Shown: piece after piece, positions 41,823 through 50,725 of the stretch
Position numbering within the stretch: position 1 is the first letter of the stretch
How the letters are laid out: each line of letters begins with the position of its first letter
The notes under the pieces: generated by a model
Database searches by the model: none
What the model was told of the DNA's origin: nothing
The model's input: the letters and a program-made list of their open reading frames with translations, nothing else
Program-made: the position numbers and the translations under genes
NCBI GenBank assembly: GCA_017514235.1
Contig: JAFWKK010000012.1
Coordinates: 1-64,000, forward strand
Direction of reading: 5' to 3'
DNA length: 64,000 nt
Source: Kiritimatiellia bacterium
GTDB taxonomy: Bacteria; Verrucomicrobiota; Kiritimatiellia; RFP12; UBA1067

Positions 41823-43010
41823 TTACAAGACCCGCCGGCGGCGGCGTTCCGCCAAAAGGAGAAACGCAAGGAAAAGCCCGCCGTACCACAAGGCGCAGGC
41901 TGAGAGCGGCCAGGGGCGAACGGCAAAGTCGGCCCCGGGCAGCCGCGCGACCGCAGCGGCGACGCCCGCCATCGCTTCGGCGGACAGCGCCGCCAGGTTG
42001 TTGACGTGCGCGGCCAGCCTGTCCGACAAGACACCTGTCAGCACCCCGACGACGCCGGACGAGACCGTAACGACGGCCGCCGGTATCAGTGCCAGGTTGG
42101 CCAGCAAGCCACCTGGCGTAACATGTCCGAAAACGCGGGCGGTTATCGGAACGCCGGCCAGCCAGGCGGAGGACGTCATCCACACCCCGGCCTTGATGGC
42201 GCCGTCGCCGGAACGCAGGCAGGCTCCCGCAAGTATCAGCGCCAGCATCACCGTGAACGACAGCAGGCAGCCTACGTCGGCGATCATCAGCGGATCGACG
42301 GCACAGACCGCCAGAAGCGTAACCGCCCACGCCGCAGTCAGGTTCGGCCGCCGCCAGAATATGGGGCCTAGAAGGCATACGCTTGCCATCAGCGCCGCCC
42401 GCACCGCGCTCGGCGGCGCGCCGATGAGCCAGACGTAGCCCCATACCGCAGGCATGGCCGCCGCGCCGGCCAGCCGCCGCGGAACGAACGCCAGCCTCAG
42501 CAAGAGCGCTAGCATCCCCGCGACAGCCGTCACGTGAAGGCCGGAGACCGCAAAGACATGCATCGCCCCGGACGCTGCGAAGGCGCGGCGCTGCCCCTGG
42601 GGCAACCTGCCGCGCTCGCCGAGCAGGATCGCCCTGTTCAGCGCGGATGCGCCGCAGTCGCGGTCAAGGCCGATCGAAAGCCTGCGCGCCAGTTCCGCAC
42701 GTGCCCGCGCCACCCTGGCCGAGGCGGGGCGGAGCGACCGTGCGCGACGCTCCGACCTCGCCCGCAGCCATGGGTTAAGCTGAAAGCACCGCTCCCGCTC
42801 CACCGACGCATGAAGGAACAGCGCCGCGCCAGCGAGAAACAGGAAGGCGAAGTGCCAGCCGCGAACCGCGGCGCCGTACCCGAACAGCGCGACAAGCGTT
42901 GCGGCGACAGCCACGGCCGGCCAGGCCTCGGCAAAATTAGACGCACACGATGCGGCTAGTTCCCCGGCGGCCACGGTCGCGGCGACAAGCAACCATCTTT
43001 TCTCCGGCAT
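41823..43010 (-). CDS. ComEC/Rec2-type competence membrane protein, short form
   Basis: A 395-residue membrane protein with about ten helices. The competence domain is recognised by MHVFAVSGLHVTAVAGM (around residue 170), GAPPSAVRAALMASV, and GCLLSFTVMLALI. Full ComEC has an N-terminal DUF4131/OB region and a C-terminal metallo-beta-lactamase domain; here the first is reduced and the second is absent. It may still form the DNA channel, as in some short homologues, or be degraded. Promoter TGATATGAT at 43046-43038 and SD GGGAGGGG. Confidence 0.85.
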   Translation of the reverse strand: MPEKRWLLVAATVAAGELAASCASNFAEAWPAVAVAATLVALFGYGAAVRGWHFAFLFLAGAALFLHASVERERCFQLNPWLRARSERRARSLRPASARVARARAELARRLSIGLDRDCGASALNRAILLGERGRLPQGQRRAFAASGAMHVFAVSGLHVTAVAGMLALLLRLAFVPRRLAGAAAMPAVWGYVWLIGAPPSAVRAALMASVCLLGPIFWRRPNLTAAWAVTLLAVCAVDPLMIADVGCLLSFTVMLALILAGACLRSGDGAIKAGVWMTSSAWLAGVPITARVFGHVTPGGLLANLALIPAAVVTVSSGVVGVLTGVLSDRLAAHVNNLAALSAEAMAGVAAAVARLPGADFAVRPWPLSACALWYGGLFLAFLLLAERRRRRVL

Positions 43011-43037
43011 GATTCCCCCTCCCTTTCGGACGGAAGA

Positions 43038-43046
43038 ATCATATCA
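43038..43046 (-). promoter_or_regulatory. Extended -10 promoter of the comEC-like gene
   Basis: Minus strand TGATATGAT, 27 nt before the ATG; this one has a normal leader with SD. Confidence 0.5.
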
Positions 43047-43076
43047 CATTTCCGGAAAAGAATTATTTCCCGACGA

Positions 43077-44141
43077 TTAGCACCCCTGGGCGGTGACCGC
43101 CAGCGCGGCGGCCATGGCCTGGTCCATGTCGTAATAGCGGTAGTCGCCAAGACGTCCGCCGACGACGAGGTTGGGAACCTTCGCCGCCTCGGCGCGGTAC
43201 TTAGCCAAAAGCGCGGCGGACGATTCGTCGTTGACAGGGTAATACGGCTCGTCGCCGGGCTTCCACGGCTGCGGATACTCGCGGCAGATGATCGTCTGCC
43301 CGCAGGCCATTACGTCCCTGCGTTCCGGGTGGTAGTGCTTGAACTCGTGAATGCGGGTATAGGGTATCTCCGCTTCCGTGTAGTTCATGACGCTCGTCCC
43401 CTGAAAGTCGGCGACATCAAGCCGCTCCGTCTCGAAGCGCAGGCTGCGCCATGGCAGCGCACCGTAGCGGTAGCCGAAGAGCGCGTCAATCGGTCCCGAG
43501 TAGTAGACGCGCGTGCGGCCGTCCCAGTCGTCGAGGCGGAACGCCTTCCCGCACTCCACGGACACGTTCGGGTGGTCGAGCAGGCGTTCGAAGAGCGAGT
43601 TGTATCCGCTCGCCGGAATGCCCTGCCAGTAGTCGTTGTAGTAGTTCGTGTCGTAGTTGTCGCGAACGGGGACGCGCTTGATGACACTCGGGTCTATCTC
43701 CTCCGGGGGGCGGCCCCACTGCTTGCTCGTGTAGCCCCTGAAGAACGCGTCGAAGACGGCGGCGGAATGCGCCTCGTCGGCCATGAAATCCCTGACCTCG
43801 CCTGGGCTCAGCTCCACTCCGAAGAACTTGTTCACGAGCGTGAGCCCGAGCGGAAGGTGGTAGACCCTGCCGCGGTATTTCGCCAGCACCTTGTGCTGAT
43901 AGCCGTTGAATTCAACGAACCGTCTCACGAAGTCCCAGACGGCCGGGTCGTGCGTATGGAAAATGTGCGAGCCGTAGGCGTGCACCTCGATGCCCGTCTC
44001 GGCATCCGTCTCGCAGCGCGTGTTTCCGCCTATCGCGGCCCTTGCCTCGACTACGCGGACGCGCCGCCCCGCCTCGGCGAGCCGCCTGGCGACCGTGCAG
44101 CCCCATATTCCGGCACCGGCCACTATCGCTTCTTCAGACAT
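43077..44141 (-). CDS. glf: UDP-galactopyranose mutase
   Basis: A 354-residue flavoenzyme that interconverts UDP-galactopyranose and UDP-galactofuranose for surface glycans. The FAD motif is VAGAGIWGCTVARRLAEAG, followed by Ile-Gly-Gly-Asn and GSHIFHTHDPAVWDF. KQWGRPPEEIDPSVIKRVPVR and YYNDYWQGIPASGYN match the family, as does GGRLGDYRYYDMDQA near the C-terminus. A few residues short of E. coli Glf (367). Supports galactofuranose in the cell envelope. Confidence 0.95.
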   Translation of the reverse strand: MSEEAIVAGAGIWGCTVARRLAEAGRRVRVVEARAAIGGNTRCETDAETGIEVHAYGSHIFHTHDPAVWDFVRRFVEFNGYQHKVLAKYRGRVYHLPLGLTLVNKFFGVELSPGEVRDFMADEAHSAAVFDAFFRGYTSKQWGRPPEEIDPSVIKRVPVRDNYDTNYYNDYWQGIPASGYNSLFERLLDHPNVSVECGKAFRLDDWDGRTRVYYSGPIDALFGYRYGALPWRSLRFETERLDVADFQGTSVMNYTEAEIPYTRIHEFKHYHPERRDVMACGQTIICREYPQPWKPGDEPYYPVNDESSAALLAKYRAEAAKVPNLVVGGRLGDYRYYDMDQAMAAALAVTAQGC

Positions 44142-44181
44142 CAGCCTTCACTTTCCTTTCCCCTGGACTTCTCGAACTGTA

Positions 44182-47100
44182 CTACGGCCTGCCGCCGATG
44201 CGTTCGCGCATGCGCTGGAAGAGCGCATACAGGCCAGGCACGAACACTATTCCCACGAGCGTGGCGGCCAGCATGCCGCCCATTGTGCAGATGCCCACCG
44301 ACTTCATAGCCCCGGCTCCAGCCGACCGTGCGAAGACGAGCGGCAGCACGCCTATGACGAAGCTCCACGCCGTCATCAGCACGGCACGGTAGCGGAGGCT
44401 CGCGCCGTTGAGCGCCGCCTCGGCGACCGGCTTGCCGTTGGCGCGTTCCTGCTTCGAGAACTCGACCATGAGGATCGCGTTCTTGGCCGCGAGGCCGATG
44501 AGCATCACGCAGCCGAGCTGAGCGTAGACGGAAGCCTGGGTGCCGGTCAGCCACAGCGCGAAGTAGGCTCCGACAAGCGCGAAAACGACCGAAATCATCA
44601 CGCTGACGGGAACGGTCCAGCTCTCGTACTTGGCCACGAGGAAGAGGTAGGCGAAGAGCATTGCGAGCGTCATCAGCCAGAACAGGCGGCCCTCGTTCTC
44701 CTTTTCCTGCAGCTGCACCGGGCCCCACTCAACGTCGAAGCCCTTCGGCTTGGGCATCTTCTCAACCAAGCGCATCAGCTCCGAGGACGCCACTCCTTCC
44801 GCCGGCGTCACGTCGAACCACGCCGCCAGCATCTTGTTGTAGCTCATCGTCTCTCTGGTGCCGCCGACGTATTCGAGGCGTCCGATCGACGAGAGCGGCA
44901 CCGACTCGCCGTTTGGCGCAGGTATGCGTATCGACTCCACGTCGGCGACTCCGCCGCGGTAGTCTGGGTCGTTCTGCAGCTTCACCTGGTAGACGCCGCC
45001 CTTGATGTTGAAGTCGTTCACGTAGTAGGAGGCGAGCTTGTTCTGGAGCGTGGAGAAGATCACCTTCGGCGTGAGGCCGAGCATCTCCGCCTTGCGGCGG
45101 TCGAGCTTCAGGTCAAGCTGCGGAGTGGAGCACGTGAAGCCGTGCACAGCGGACTTGACGAGCGGACTTGTCCGCAGCGAGGCGAGGAACTCGTCCGCCG
45201 CCGCCAGCAGCTCCTGCGGCTCGCACCCCGTGACGGAGCAGAAGTTGAAGCCGACGCCCGACGAGCCTCCGAGCCCCTTAATCGCCGGCGGCTGGTTGAA
45301 GAAGAACTCGCCTGCGTAGAGGTTCGTCACGGCCGCGCGGAGCGCGTCCGACACGCGGTCGATTTGCAGATCGGGCGTCCGGCGCTCGTTCCAGTGGGCA
45401 AGGCGTATGAGGCCGCCGCAGAGGTTCTCGCCCGACCCCCACATGCGGTTCTGGCCGCAGAGCGACGACATTGACTGCACGCCTGGCGTGCGGGCTGCGA
45501 TCTCGTGGAGTGCGTCGGCCATCTCGATCGTCCGCTCCAGGGCCTGTCCCTCGGAGAGCCTGCAGTACCAGGAGATGTAGCCGCGGTCCTCCTTCGGCAG
45601 GAACGTGGTCGGCACGCGGCCCGAGAGAGCCTTCAGCGCGAAGGCGGCGGCGGCCACGGCCAGCAGGGTGAGGATTCCTCGGCGCACGAACAGGCGCACG
45701 AGGAAGAGATAGACGCTGCGCGAGCATCCGAGCGCGAAGTTGAAAGGCGCGAAGAACGGCGAGGGGCGGCTGCGCGGCGGCTTGAGCATGTAGGCGCACA
45801 GGACTGGCGAAAGGACGAGCGCCACGACGGTCGAGAGCATGAGCGCGATGCACATCGTAACGGCGAACTGCACGTACATCATGCCGGCCATGCCGGAGTA
45901 GAATGCGAGCGGCAGGTAGCATGAGACGGTGACGAGCGTCGTCGCCACGATCGCGCCGGTGATCTGGCGCATGGACTTCACTGCCGCCTCCTTTGGAGAA
46001 AGCCCTTCGCGCGCCATCAGCGCCTGGCAGTTCTCCGCGACGACGATCGCGTCGTCCACCAGCGAGCCGATGACGAGTATCAGCCCGAACATCGTCAGCA
46101 CGTTTATGGTGTAGCCGAGCGGATAGAGAAACGCGAACGTGCCGAGCAGCGCTATCGGTATCGCGATCGCCGGCACGAACGTCGCGCGCCAGTCCTGCAG
46201 GAAGAGGTATGTGATCAGCACCACCAGCGCGAGCGCGACGAGCAGCGTCTTGAAGGTCTCCCTGAGGAACACCAGCGTGAACGCCGTAGAGTCGTCGGCG
46301 AGGACGCCCTTGACGCCTGCGGGCATCCGTGCGATCCACTTCTCGACCTCCTTCTTGACGCGCGCCGCCGTCTCGACCGAGTTCGCGTCCGGCGACTTGT
46401 AAACCTCCAGGTACACCGCCGGGCTCTCGTTGAACCGCGACCTCACCGTGTAGCCCTTGCACCCCAGCTCCACGCGCGCGACGTCCCGCACCAGTATCTG
46501 CGCGCCCGTCTCCGGGTCGCTGCGCACGACGATGTTCTCGAACTCCTCCTTGGTCGCAAGCCGTCCCTTCACGTTGAGCTTGAAGCTCAGGTAGCGGTTT
46601 GCGTACTCGCCGCCGACGGTGCCGGCCGCCGCCTGGATGTTCTGCGACTCGATGGCGCTCTTGAGCTCGGCTATCCGCACGTTGAGCCCGGCGAGCCTGA
46701 CGGGGTCCAGCCAGATGCGCATGGCGTAGCTGCGGCCCGACGTCTCGACCTGGCCCACGCCGTCCACGCGCGAGATGGCGTCGGCCACCTGTTTCTCGAC
46801 GAAGTTCGAGAGGTCCATCAGGTCCATCTCGCGCCCGTCGGTCAGGAAGCAGTACATCACCATGCGGTCCTCGGGGCGCTTCTTGACGATGATGCCGTTC
46901 TGCGTCACCTCCGTCGGCAGCTTAGGCTCGGCGCGCTTGACCGCGTTCTGCACGTTCATCAGCGCGATGTTCGACGGCGTGCCCGGCCTGAAGGTACAGT
47001 AGCAGCTGTACAGACCCTTCATGGTGCAGGTAGACTTGTAGTACCAGATGTCCTCGACGCCGTTGATCTGGTCCTCCAGGATCGTGGCGACCGAGTCGGA

Positions 47101-47280
47101 GAGGTCCTTGACCCCGGCGCCAGTGTAGCTGCATGTGACGGTGATCGTCACCGGCGTGACGTTAGGGTATTCCGCCACGGCCATGCGCGAAAGGCAGATG
47201 GCCCCGCAGAGCGCGATCAGTATCGCCACCACCCACGCGGCGCGCGGGTGGCTTATGAATATCTCGGACGGCGCCCTCAT
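44182..47280 (-). CDS. RND multidrug/solute efflux transporter (AcrB-like)
   Basis: A 1032-residue inner-membrane pump. It has 12 predicted transmembrane helices and two large periplasmic loops. The proton-relay Asp pair is in GSLVDDAIVVAEN (about 409-410) of helix 4. RND hallmark segments include ISHPRAAWVVAILIALCG at the start and FLQDWRATFVPAIAIPIALLGTFA. It belongs to the HAE1 drug-efflux branch. Its start overlaps the membrane-fusion gene by 4 nt. No TolC-type outer-membrane factor is encoded next to it. Confidence 0.94.
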   Translation of the reverse strand: MRAPSEIFISHPRAAWVVAILIALCGAICLSRMAVAEYPNVTPVTITVTCSYTGAGVKDLSDSVATILEDQINGVEDIWYYKSTCTMKGLYSCYCTFRPGTPSNIALMNVQNAVKRAEPKLPTEVTQNGIIVKKRPEDRMVMYCFLTDGREMDLMDLSNFVEKQVADAISRVDGVGQVETSGRSYAMRIWLDPVRLAGLNVRIAELKSAIESQNIQAAAGTVGGEYANRYLSFKLNVKGRLATKEEFENIVVRSDPETGAQILVRDVARVELGCKGYTVRSRFNESPAVYLEVYKSPDANSVETAARVKKEVEKWIARMPAGVKGVLADDSTAFTLVFLRETFKTLLVALALVVLITYLFLQDWRATFVPAIAIPIALLGTFAFLYPLGYTINVLTMFGLILVIGSLVDDAIVVAENCQALMAREGLSPKEAAVKSMRQITGAIVATTLVTVSCYLPLAFYSGMAGMMYVQFAVTMCIALMLSTVVALVLSPVLCAYMLKPPRSRPSPFFAPFNFALGCSRSVYLFLVRLFVRRGILTLLAVAAAAFALKALSGRVPTTFLPKEDRGYISWYCRLSEGQALERTIEMADALHEIAARTPGVQSMSSLCGQNRMWGSGENLCGGLIRLAHWNERRTPDLQIDRVSDALRAAVTNLYAGEFFFNQPPAIKGLGGSSGVGFNFCSVTGCEPQELLAAADEFLASLRTSPLVKSAVHGFTCSTPQLDLKLDRRKAEMLGLTPKVIFSTLQNKLASYYVNDFNIKGGVYQVKLQNDPDYRGGVADVESIRIPAPNGESVPLSSIGRLEYVGGTRETMSYNKMLAAWFDVTPAEGVASSELMRLVEKMPKPKGFDVEWGPVQLQEKENEGRLFWLMTLAMLFAYLFLVAKYESWTVPVSVMISVVFALVGAYFALWLTGTQASVYAQLGCVMLIGLAAKNAILMVEFSKQERANGKPVAEAALNGASLRYRAVLMTAWSFVIGVLPLVFARSAGAGAMKSVGICTMGGMLAATLVGIVFVPGLYALFQRMRERIGGRP

Positions 47281-48320
47281 CGGGCCGCGGGCGCCGGTTT
47301 CACCACGTCGCCCTTCCTGACCTTGTGAGCCCCGTCGGCCACGACGCGCTCGCCGACGCGCAGCCCCTTCTCAATGAAAAGCCAGTCTCCGCTCAGGTCG
47401 CCGCGCGCGACGGTTCGCCGCGCCGCCCGCCCTTCCGCGTCAAGCACCCAGACGTACGGGCCCTGCGTGTCCTGCAGGATCGCCGTTGGCGGAATCGCCG
47501 GGCGCATCACGCCCTCCGAGGGGCGCACCGTCACGGCGACAGTTCCGCCGACCTTGAGGAGGCCGTCGGGGTTTGCGAACCTCACGAACACCTGCACCGT
47601 GTCGGTCATCTCGTCCGCCGCGTTCTCCATGTACTCGGGAACGCCGCCTCCGACCTTCGTGATGCCGTCGGCCAGGGTCAGCTCCACCTCCGCTCCGTCG
47701 GCGCGGAACGAGCCCCGGAACGTCTCCAGCAGCTCGCCGTTCGAGATGGCGAACCTGACGCGCACAGGATCCTGCTGGACGAGCGTCACGAGCGTCTCCG
47801 CGCCCTTGTTCACGTAGTTGCCCCTGGTCTTGCCAGTGGTCCCGAGGCGCCCGGCCACAGGAGCGACGATCACGCAGTGCTCGAGGTCGTCCCTTGCCGC
47901 GACGAGCTCCGCCTGGGCGGCCGCAAGAGCGGCCCGCGAACTGTCGCGCTGCGACAGGGCGTTGTCAACCGCATCCAGCGAGACGGCTCTCGTCTCAAGC
48001 AGCTTGTTGTGGCGCGCGTAGGAAAGCTCGGCGTACTTCACGTTCGCCTTCGCCTCGGCCAGCTTCGACTCGGCGTTCTTCACCGCCGCCTCGTACTTCA
48101 CCGGATCCAGGCGGTAGAGCGCGTCGCCCTCCTTCACGTCCGCCCCGTTCTCGAAGCAGACCTCGAGGATCTCGCCGGAAACCTGGGGCACCACGTCGAC
48201 CTTCTGTATCGCGACGACGCGGCCAGGATAGCTGCGCTCGCGGAGGTCGGCCACGCTGGACACCTCCGCGACCGGAAGCACGATCTCCGCCGCAAGAAGG
48301 ACGAGGGCCCCGGCGCTCAT
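47277..48320 (-). CDS. RND membrane-fusion (periplasmic adaptor) protein
   Basis: A 347-residue HlyD/AcrA-type adaptor with a hydrophobic N-terminus acting as signal or anchor. It has the lipoyl-like half-motifs (VVPQVSGEILEVCFENGADVKEG and HCVIVAPVAGRLGTTGK, in part), a helical hairpin between (about 80-145, Ala/Glu/Lys-rich), and a C-terminal beta-barrel. Together with the AcrB-like pump it forms two-thirds of a tripartite system. Its ATG is directly adjacent to the rhaT stop (TAAATG), so the three genes form one operon. Confidence 0.92.
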   Translation of the reverse strand: MSAGALVLLAAEIVLPVAEVSSVADLRERSYPGRVVAIQKVDVVPQVSGEILEVCFENGADVKEGDALYRLDPVKYEAAVKNAESKLAEAKANVKYAELSYARHNKLLETRAVSLDAVDNALSQRDSSRAALAAAQAELVAARDDLEHCVIVAPVAGRLGTTGKTRGNYVNKGAETLVTLVQQDPVRVRFAISNGELLETFRGSFRADGAEVELTLADGITKVGGGVPEYMENAADEMTDTVQVFVRFANPDGLLKVGGTVAVTVRPSEGVMRPAIPPTAILQDTQGPYVWVLDAEGRAARRTVARGDLSGDWLFIEKGLRVGERVVADGAHKVRKGDVVKPAPAAR

Positions 48321-49391
48321 TTACTTCGACCCGATGGATATCACGCAGAAGCTGGCGATCAGGACGACCGTCCCCAGCGCAAGCAGTCCCTTCGTCCCGG
48401 AGCCCGTCCCCTTCCACTCGCCGGTGAACACGCCGATTATGGTGGAGAACAGTATCGTGGACGCCATCACGATCGCGAACGAGATGTACTTGAGCTCGCC
48501 CATCATCGGCTCGCCCGCCTTCTGGCAGACGAACTGCAACACCCATATCACGCCGACAAGGGACGCGAACACCCAGTTCCTGGCCACCGGGCCCCGCCGG
48601 AAGTAGTCGCCGAACGTGCCGTTCTTGACGTGCTGCTGCAACACCCAGGCCGCCTGCACCGCGAAGCCGCCCCACAGCACGACCATGATCACGGGCATGC
48701 CCTGCCACGACCACGCTGCCCCATCGGCGACCGCGCCGGCCTTGACCGCCGCGTCGTATGCGGCCTTCTCGATCACGCCGCCGGACTGCAGCCCGAGATT
48801 CATGCAGGCCGAGCACACGCCGGAGACGACGGCGACGATCATGCCCTTCTTGAAGTCGAACTCAGCCACTGCCTTCTTCTTAGCCTCCTCGGGCAGCTCG
48901 TTCTCCTTGAACTTGCCGGCGAGCCCCACGAACACGATGCCGACGAGCGACCCCGCCACTCCGCCGAGGACGACCAGCTTCGACGCAGAAACCGCCCCGT
49001 CCACATAGAGCAGCGTCGCCGCCTCGCCGTTCATGATCGGCGGCAGGACAGTTCCAGTCGCCGCACAGAGCCCGCATCCTATCGCGAGGCCCAGGCCGAT
49101 GCCGAGATATCGCACCATCAGCCCCCACGTAAGGCCGCCGATGCCCCAGATGGCGCCGAACGCGACGCACTTCAGGACAGTCGCGGCCGGCGCGGACGCG
49201 ATGACATTCAAGAAGTCAGGGACGGCGACCGCGCATACTAGCGTGGGCATCAGTATCAGCCCCACGACGCAGTAGAACATCCACCACGTCTCGTAAGCCC
49301 ACCCCTTTACGCCGCGCGCGGGGAGAAGGAACGTCGCGCCGGCCAGTCCGCCAAGCGCAAATGTCGCCATGCCGATGAATGTCGTATCCAT
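48321..49391 (-). CDS. rhaT: L-rhamnose/proton symporter-like transporter
   Basis: A 356-residue membrane protein of the RhaT family with about 10 helices. Matching features: WWMFYCVVGLILMPTLVCAV, KCVAFGAIWGIGGLTWGLMVRYLGIGLG and YISFAIVMASTILFSTIIGV. The start MDTTFIGMATF follows SD AGGAGC and promoter TGGGATAAT at 49430-49422; longer in-frame starts lie upstream of that. In other bacteria RhaT brings rhamnose into cells with rhamnose-catabolism genes; none are near, and pairing with an RND pump is odd, so another sugar or export role is possible. Confidence 0.88.
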   Translation of the reverse strand: MDTTFIGMATFALGGLAGATFLLPARGVKGWAYETWWMFYCVVGLILMPTLVCAVAVPDFLNVIASAPAATVLKCVAFGAIWGIGGLTWGLMVRYLGIGLGLAIGCGLCAATGTVLPPIMNGEAATLLYVDGAVSASKLVVLGGVAGSLVGIVFVGLAGKFKENELPEEAKKKAVAEFDFKKGMIVAVVSGVCSACMNLGLQSGGVIEKAAYDAAVKAGAVADGAAWSWQGMPVIMVVLWGGFAVQAAWVLQQHVKNGTFGDYFRRGPVARNWVFASLVGVIWVLQFVCQKAGEPMMGELKYISFAIVMASTILFSTIIGVFTGEWKGTGSGTKGLLALGTVVLIASFCVISIGSK

Positions 49392-49421
49392 GCTTGTATG
49401 CTCCTGTAGGTGTTTTGTGAC

Positions 49422-49430
49422 ATTATCCCA
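49422..49430 (-). promoter_or_regulatory. Extended -10 promoter of the rhaT-RND operon
   Basis: Minus strand TGGGATAAT, 30 nt before the rhaT ATG. Confidence 0.5.
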
Positions 49431-49495
49431 CAATCCGCCCCCGCCGTCAAGGAGCACCCGTCACTTTCCGGGACAAAGTGCAAGCACGTCAGGCC

Positions 49496-49744
49496 TTACG
49501 GCAACTGCAACAAACGATGTGTCCACACGCCAGCCACGCTCGCCGCCGACAGAAACATGCCGGCTACAAGCCAGTAATGACATGACGGATAGCGAACGCC
49601 GCGCACTTTCGTTTCCCCCAAGGCGCCAAGCATCTGCATGAGCGGGTTGTATCCACTGCCTGGATAAAGCGTCATGGCCACGAAGAAACAGGCAAAACCC
49701 GCAAGCATAAACCAACGACGGTACGGCAAAGGAATTTTCATCAT
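49496..49744 (-). CDS. Small membrane protein, probably truncated
   Basis: An 82-residue protein with two hydrophobic segments (about 8-28 and 56-76) around a Gly-Ser-Gly-Tyr-Asn-Pro-Leu-Met-Gln-Met-Leu-Gly-Ala-Leu-Gly stretch. The layout recalls the first part of DUF998-type integral membrane proteins, which are about twice as long, so a truncation is possible. It starts 7 nt after the ATPase-fragment stop; GGGAGG is too close to the ATG to be a normal SD. No function proposed. Confidence 0.4.
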   Translation of the reverse strand: MMKIPLPYRRWFMLAGFACFFVAMTLYPGSGYNPLMQMLGALGETKVRGVRYPSCHYWLVAGMFLSAASVAGVWTHRLLQLP

Positions 49745-49751
49745 CCTCCCA

Positions 49752-50486
49752 TCAGGTGAAGAGATCATTGAGCACAACCTCCGTCTGCACGCGCCCAGAA
49801 TGGGCGTTGCGAAGCATTCCGAAGGGCGTCACCATTGTAAGGTGCACCGCCTTGCGTGTTCGTGTAACAGATGAAAACACGGCAAGCTTTCGCATGAGCC
49901 CCTCCTCCGTCTTCGCATCAATGACGAAGATTTCCGGCGAGAACTTCATTTCACAGACGTTGATCACGCCATCGGAACGGTCAAGTAACAGATCTATCTG
50001 CGCGCCGACAGGACAAGTCTCGTCTGGAGCATGGCTCCATGCATACGCCTCAACATGGATTCCCGATATTCCAAGCGCCATGCGAATCTGCCGAACATGT
50101 TGAAGGCAAAGCCGCTCGAACGAAAGACCTTTCCATGTAGCCCTTGCATGTGACAGTGCCGTGGACTGCCAAAAGCCATCGTCAGACGTTGCGCCACGAA
50201 GAAACTTGAAATGAAACAGCGTGAAGTTGTCCATGAGCTGGTATATGCTGTCCCGCGTCCTCTTGCCCATTGAACGGTAGCGACGGATGAATCCACTGCT
50301 CTCCAGCGTTTCAAGTATTCCAGTAAGCCCACTGGCAATGCCGCAGCCAACCTCCGCCAAGATTTCAGCCCTGCTCATTCCGGCCTTTTTCCCGGCAAGT
50401 GCAGCAACAACCTTCTCATACGCGGCAGCCTTCCCGAACAGCGACTTGTAAAGTTCTCCAAACTCACCCTTCAATCTGCCAATCAT
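49752..50486 (-). pseudogene. C-terminal half of an archaeal-type AAA ATPase (DUF234-like), N-terminus lost
   Basis: The 244 readable residues begin MIGRLKGEFGELYKSLF and contain a winged-helix region (KKAGMSRAEILAEVGCGIASGLTGILETLESSGFI, in pieces) and a C-terminal nuclease-like domain with GAQIDLLLDR and CEMKFSPE. Those features fit the C-terminal half of about 460-residue ATPases whose N-terminal Walker A/B domain is missing here. Upstream DNA shows no Walker motif. It may be a dead fragment, or a residual nuclease-like protein if still expressed. The 11-nt-loop inverted repeat at 50580-50610 lies upstream. Confidence 0.7.
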
Positions 50487-50579
50487 GCTTTCCCTCTCGA
50501 TCTCGTTGTTGAACGAGACATATTACACCATATATACATGGTAAAACACAAGTTCACGCCAACATATCATCGAACTAAT

Positions 50580-50610
50580 GTTTTATCTCTATGAAAAACC
50601 GAGATAAAAC
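50580..50610. repeat. Perfect 10-bp inverted repeat upstream of the ATPase fragment
   Basis: Arms GTTTTATCTC and GAGATAAAAC with an 11-nt spacer. Resembles the pair at 31850-31874 beside the other broken ATPase. The region 50487-50725 contains no gene. Confidence 0.75.
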
Positions 50611-50725
50611 ACTGGTTCAGCATATGCCTTCTTTCTGCATCACTTGTTGCCCCGCGCACAAGAGACTCTGCCTGACCAAAGGCAGAAGTTTCCGCGCCAT
50701 GGCGATTTAGTTCATGGTGTGTCCC

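Noticed and set aside
47325-49241. 638-codon plus-strand ORF opposite the adaptor and rhaT genes
   Set aside because: His/Arg-rich antisense reading caused by GC-rich codons; the minus strand encodes clear families.
50667-50686. Hairpin TCTGCCT/AGGCAGA as terminator of the GH5-like gene
   Set aside because: No T-run follows on the minus strand, so evidence is too weak.
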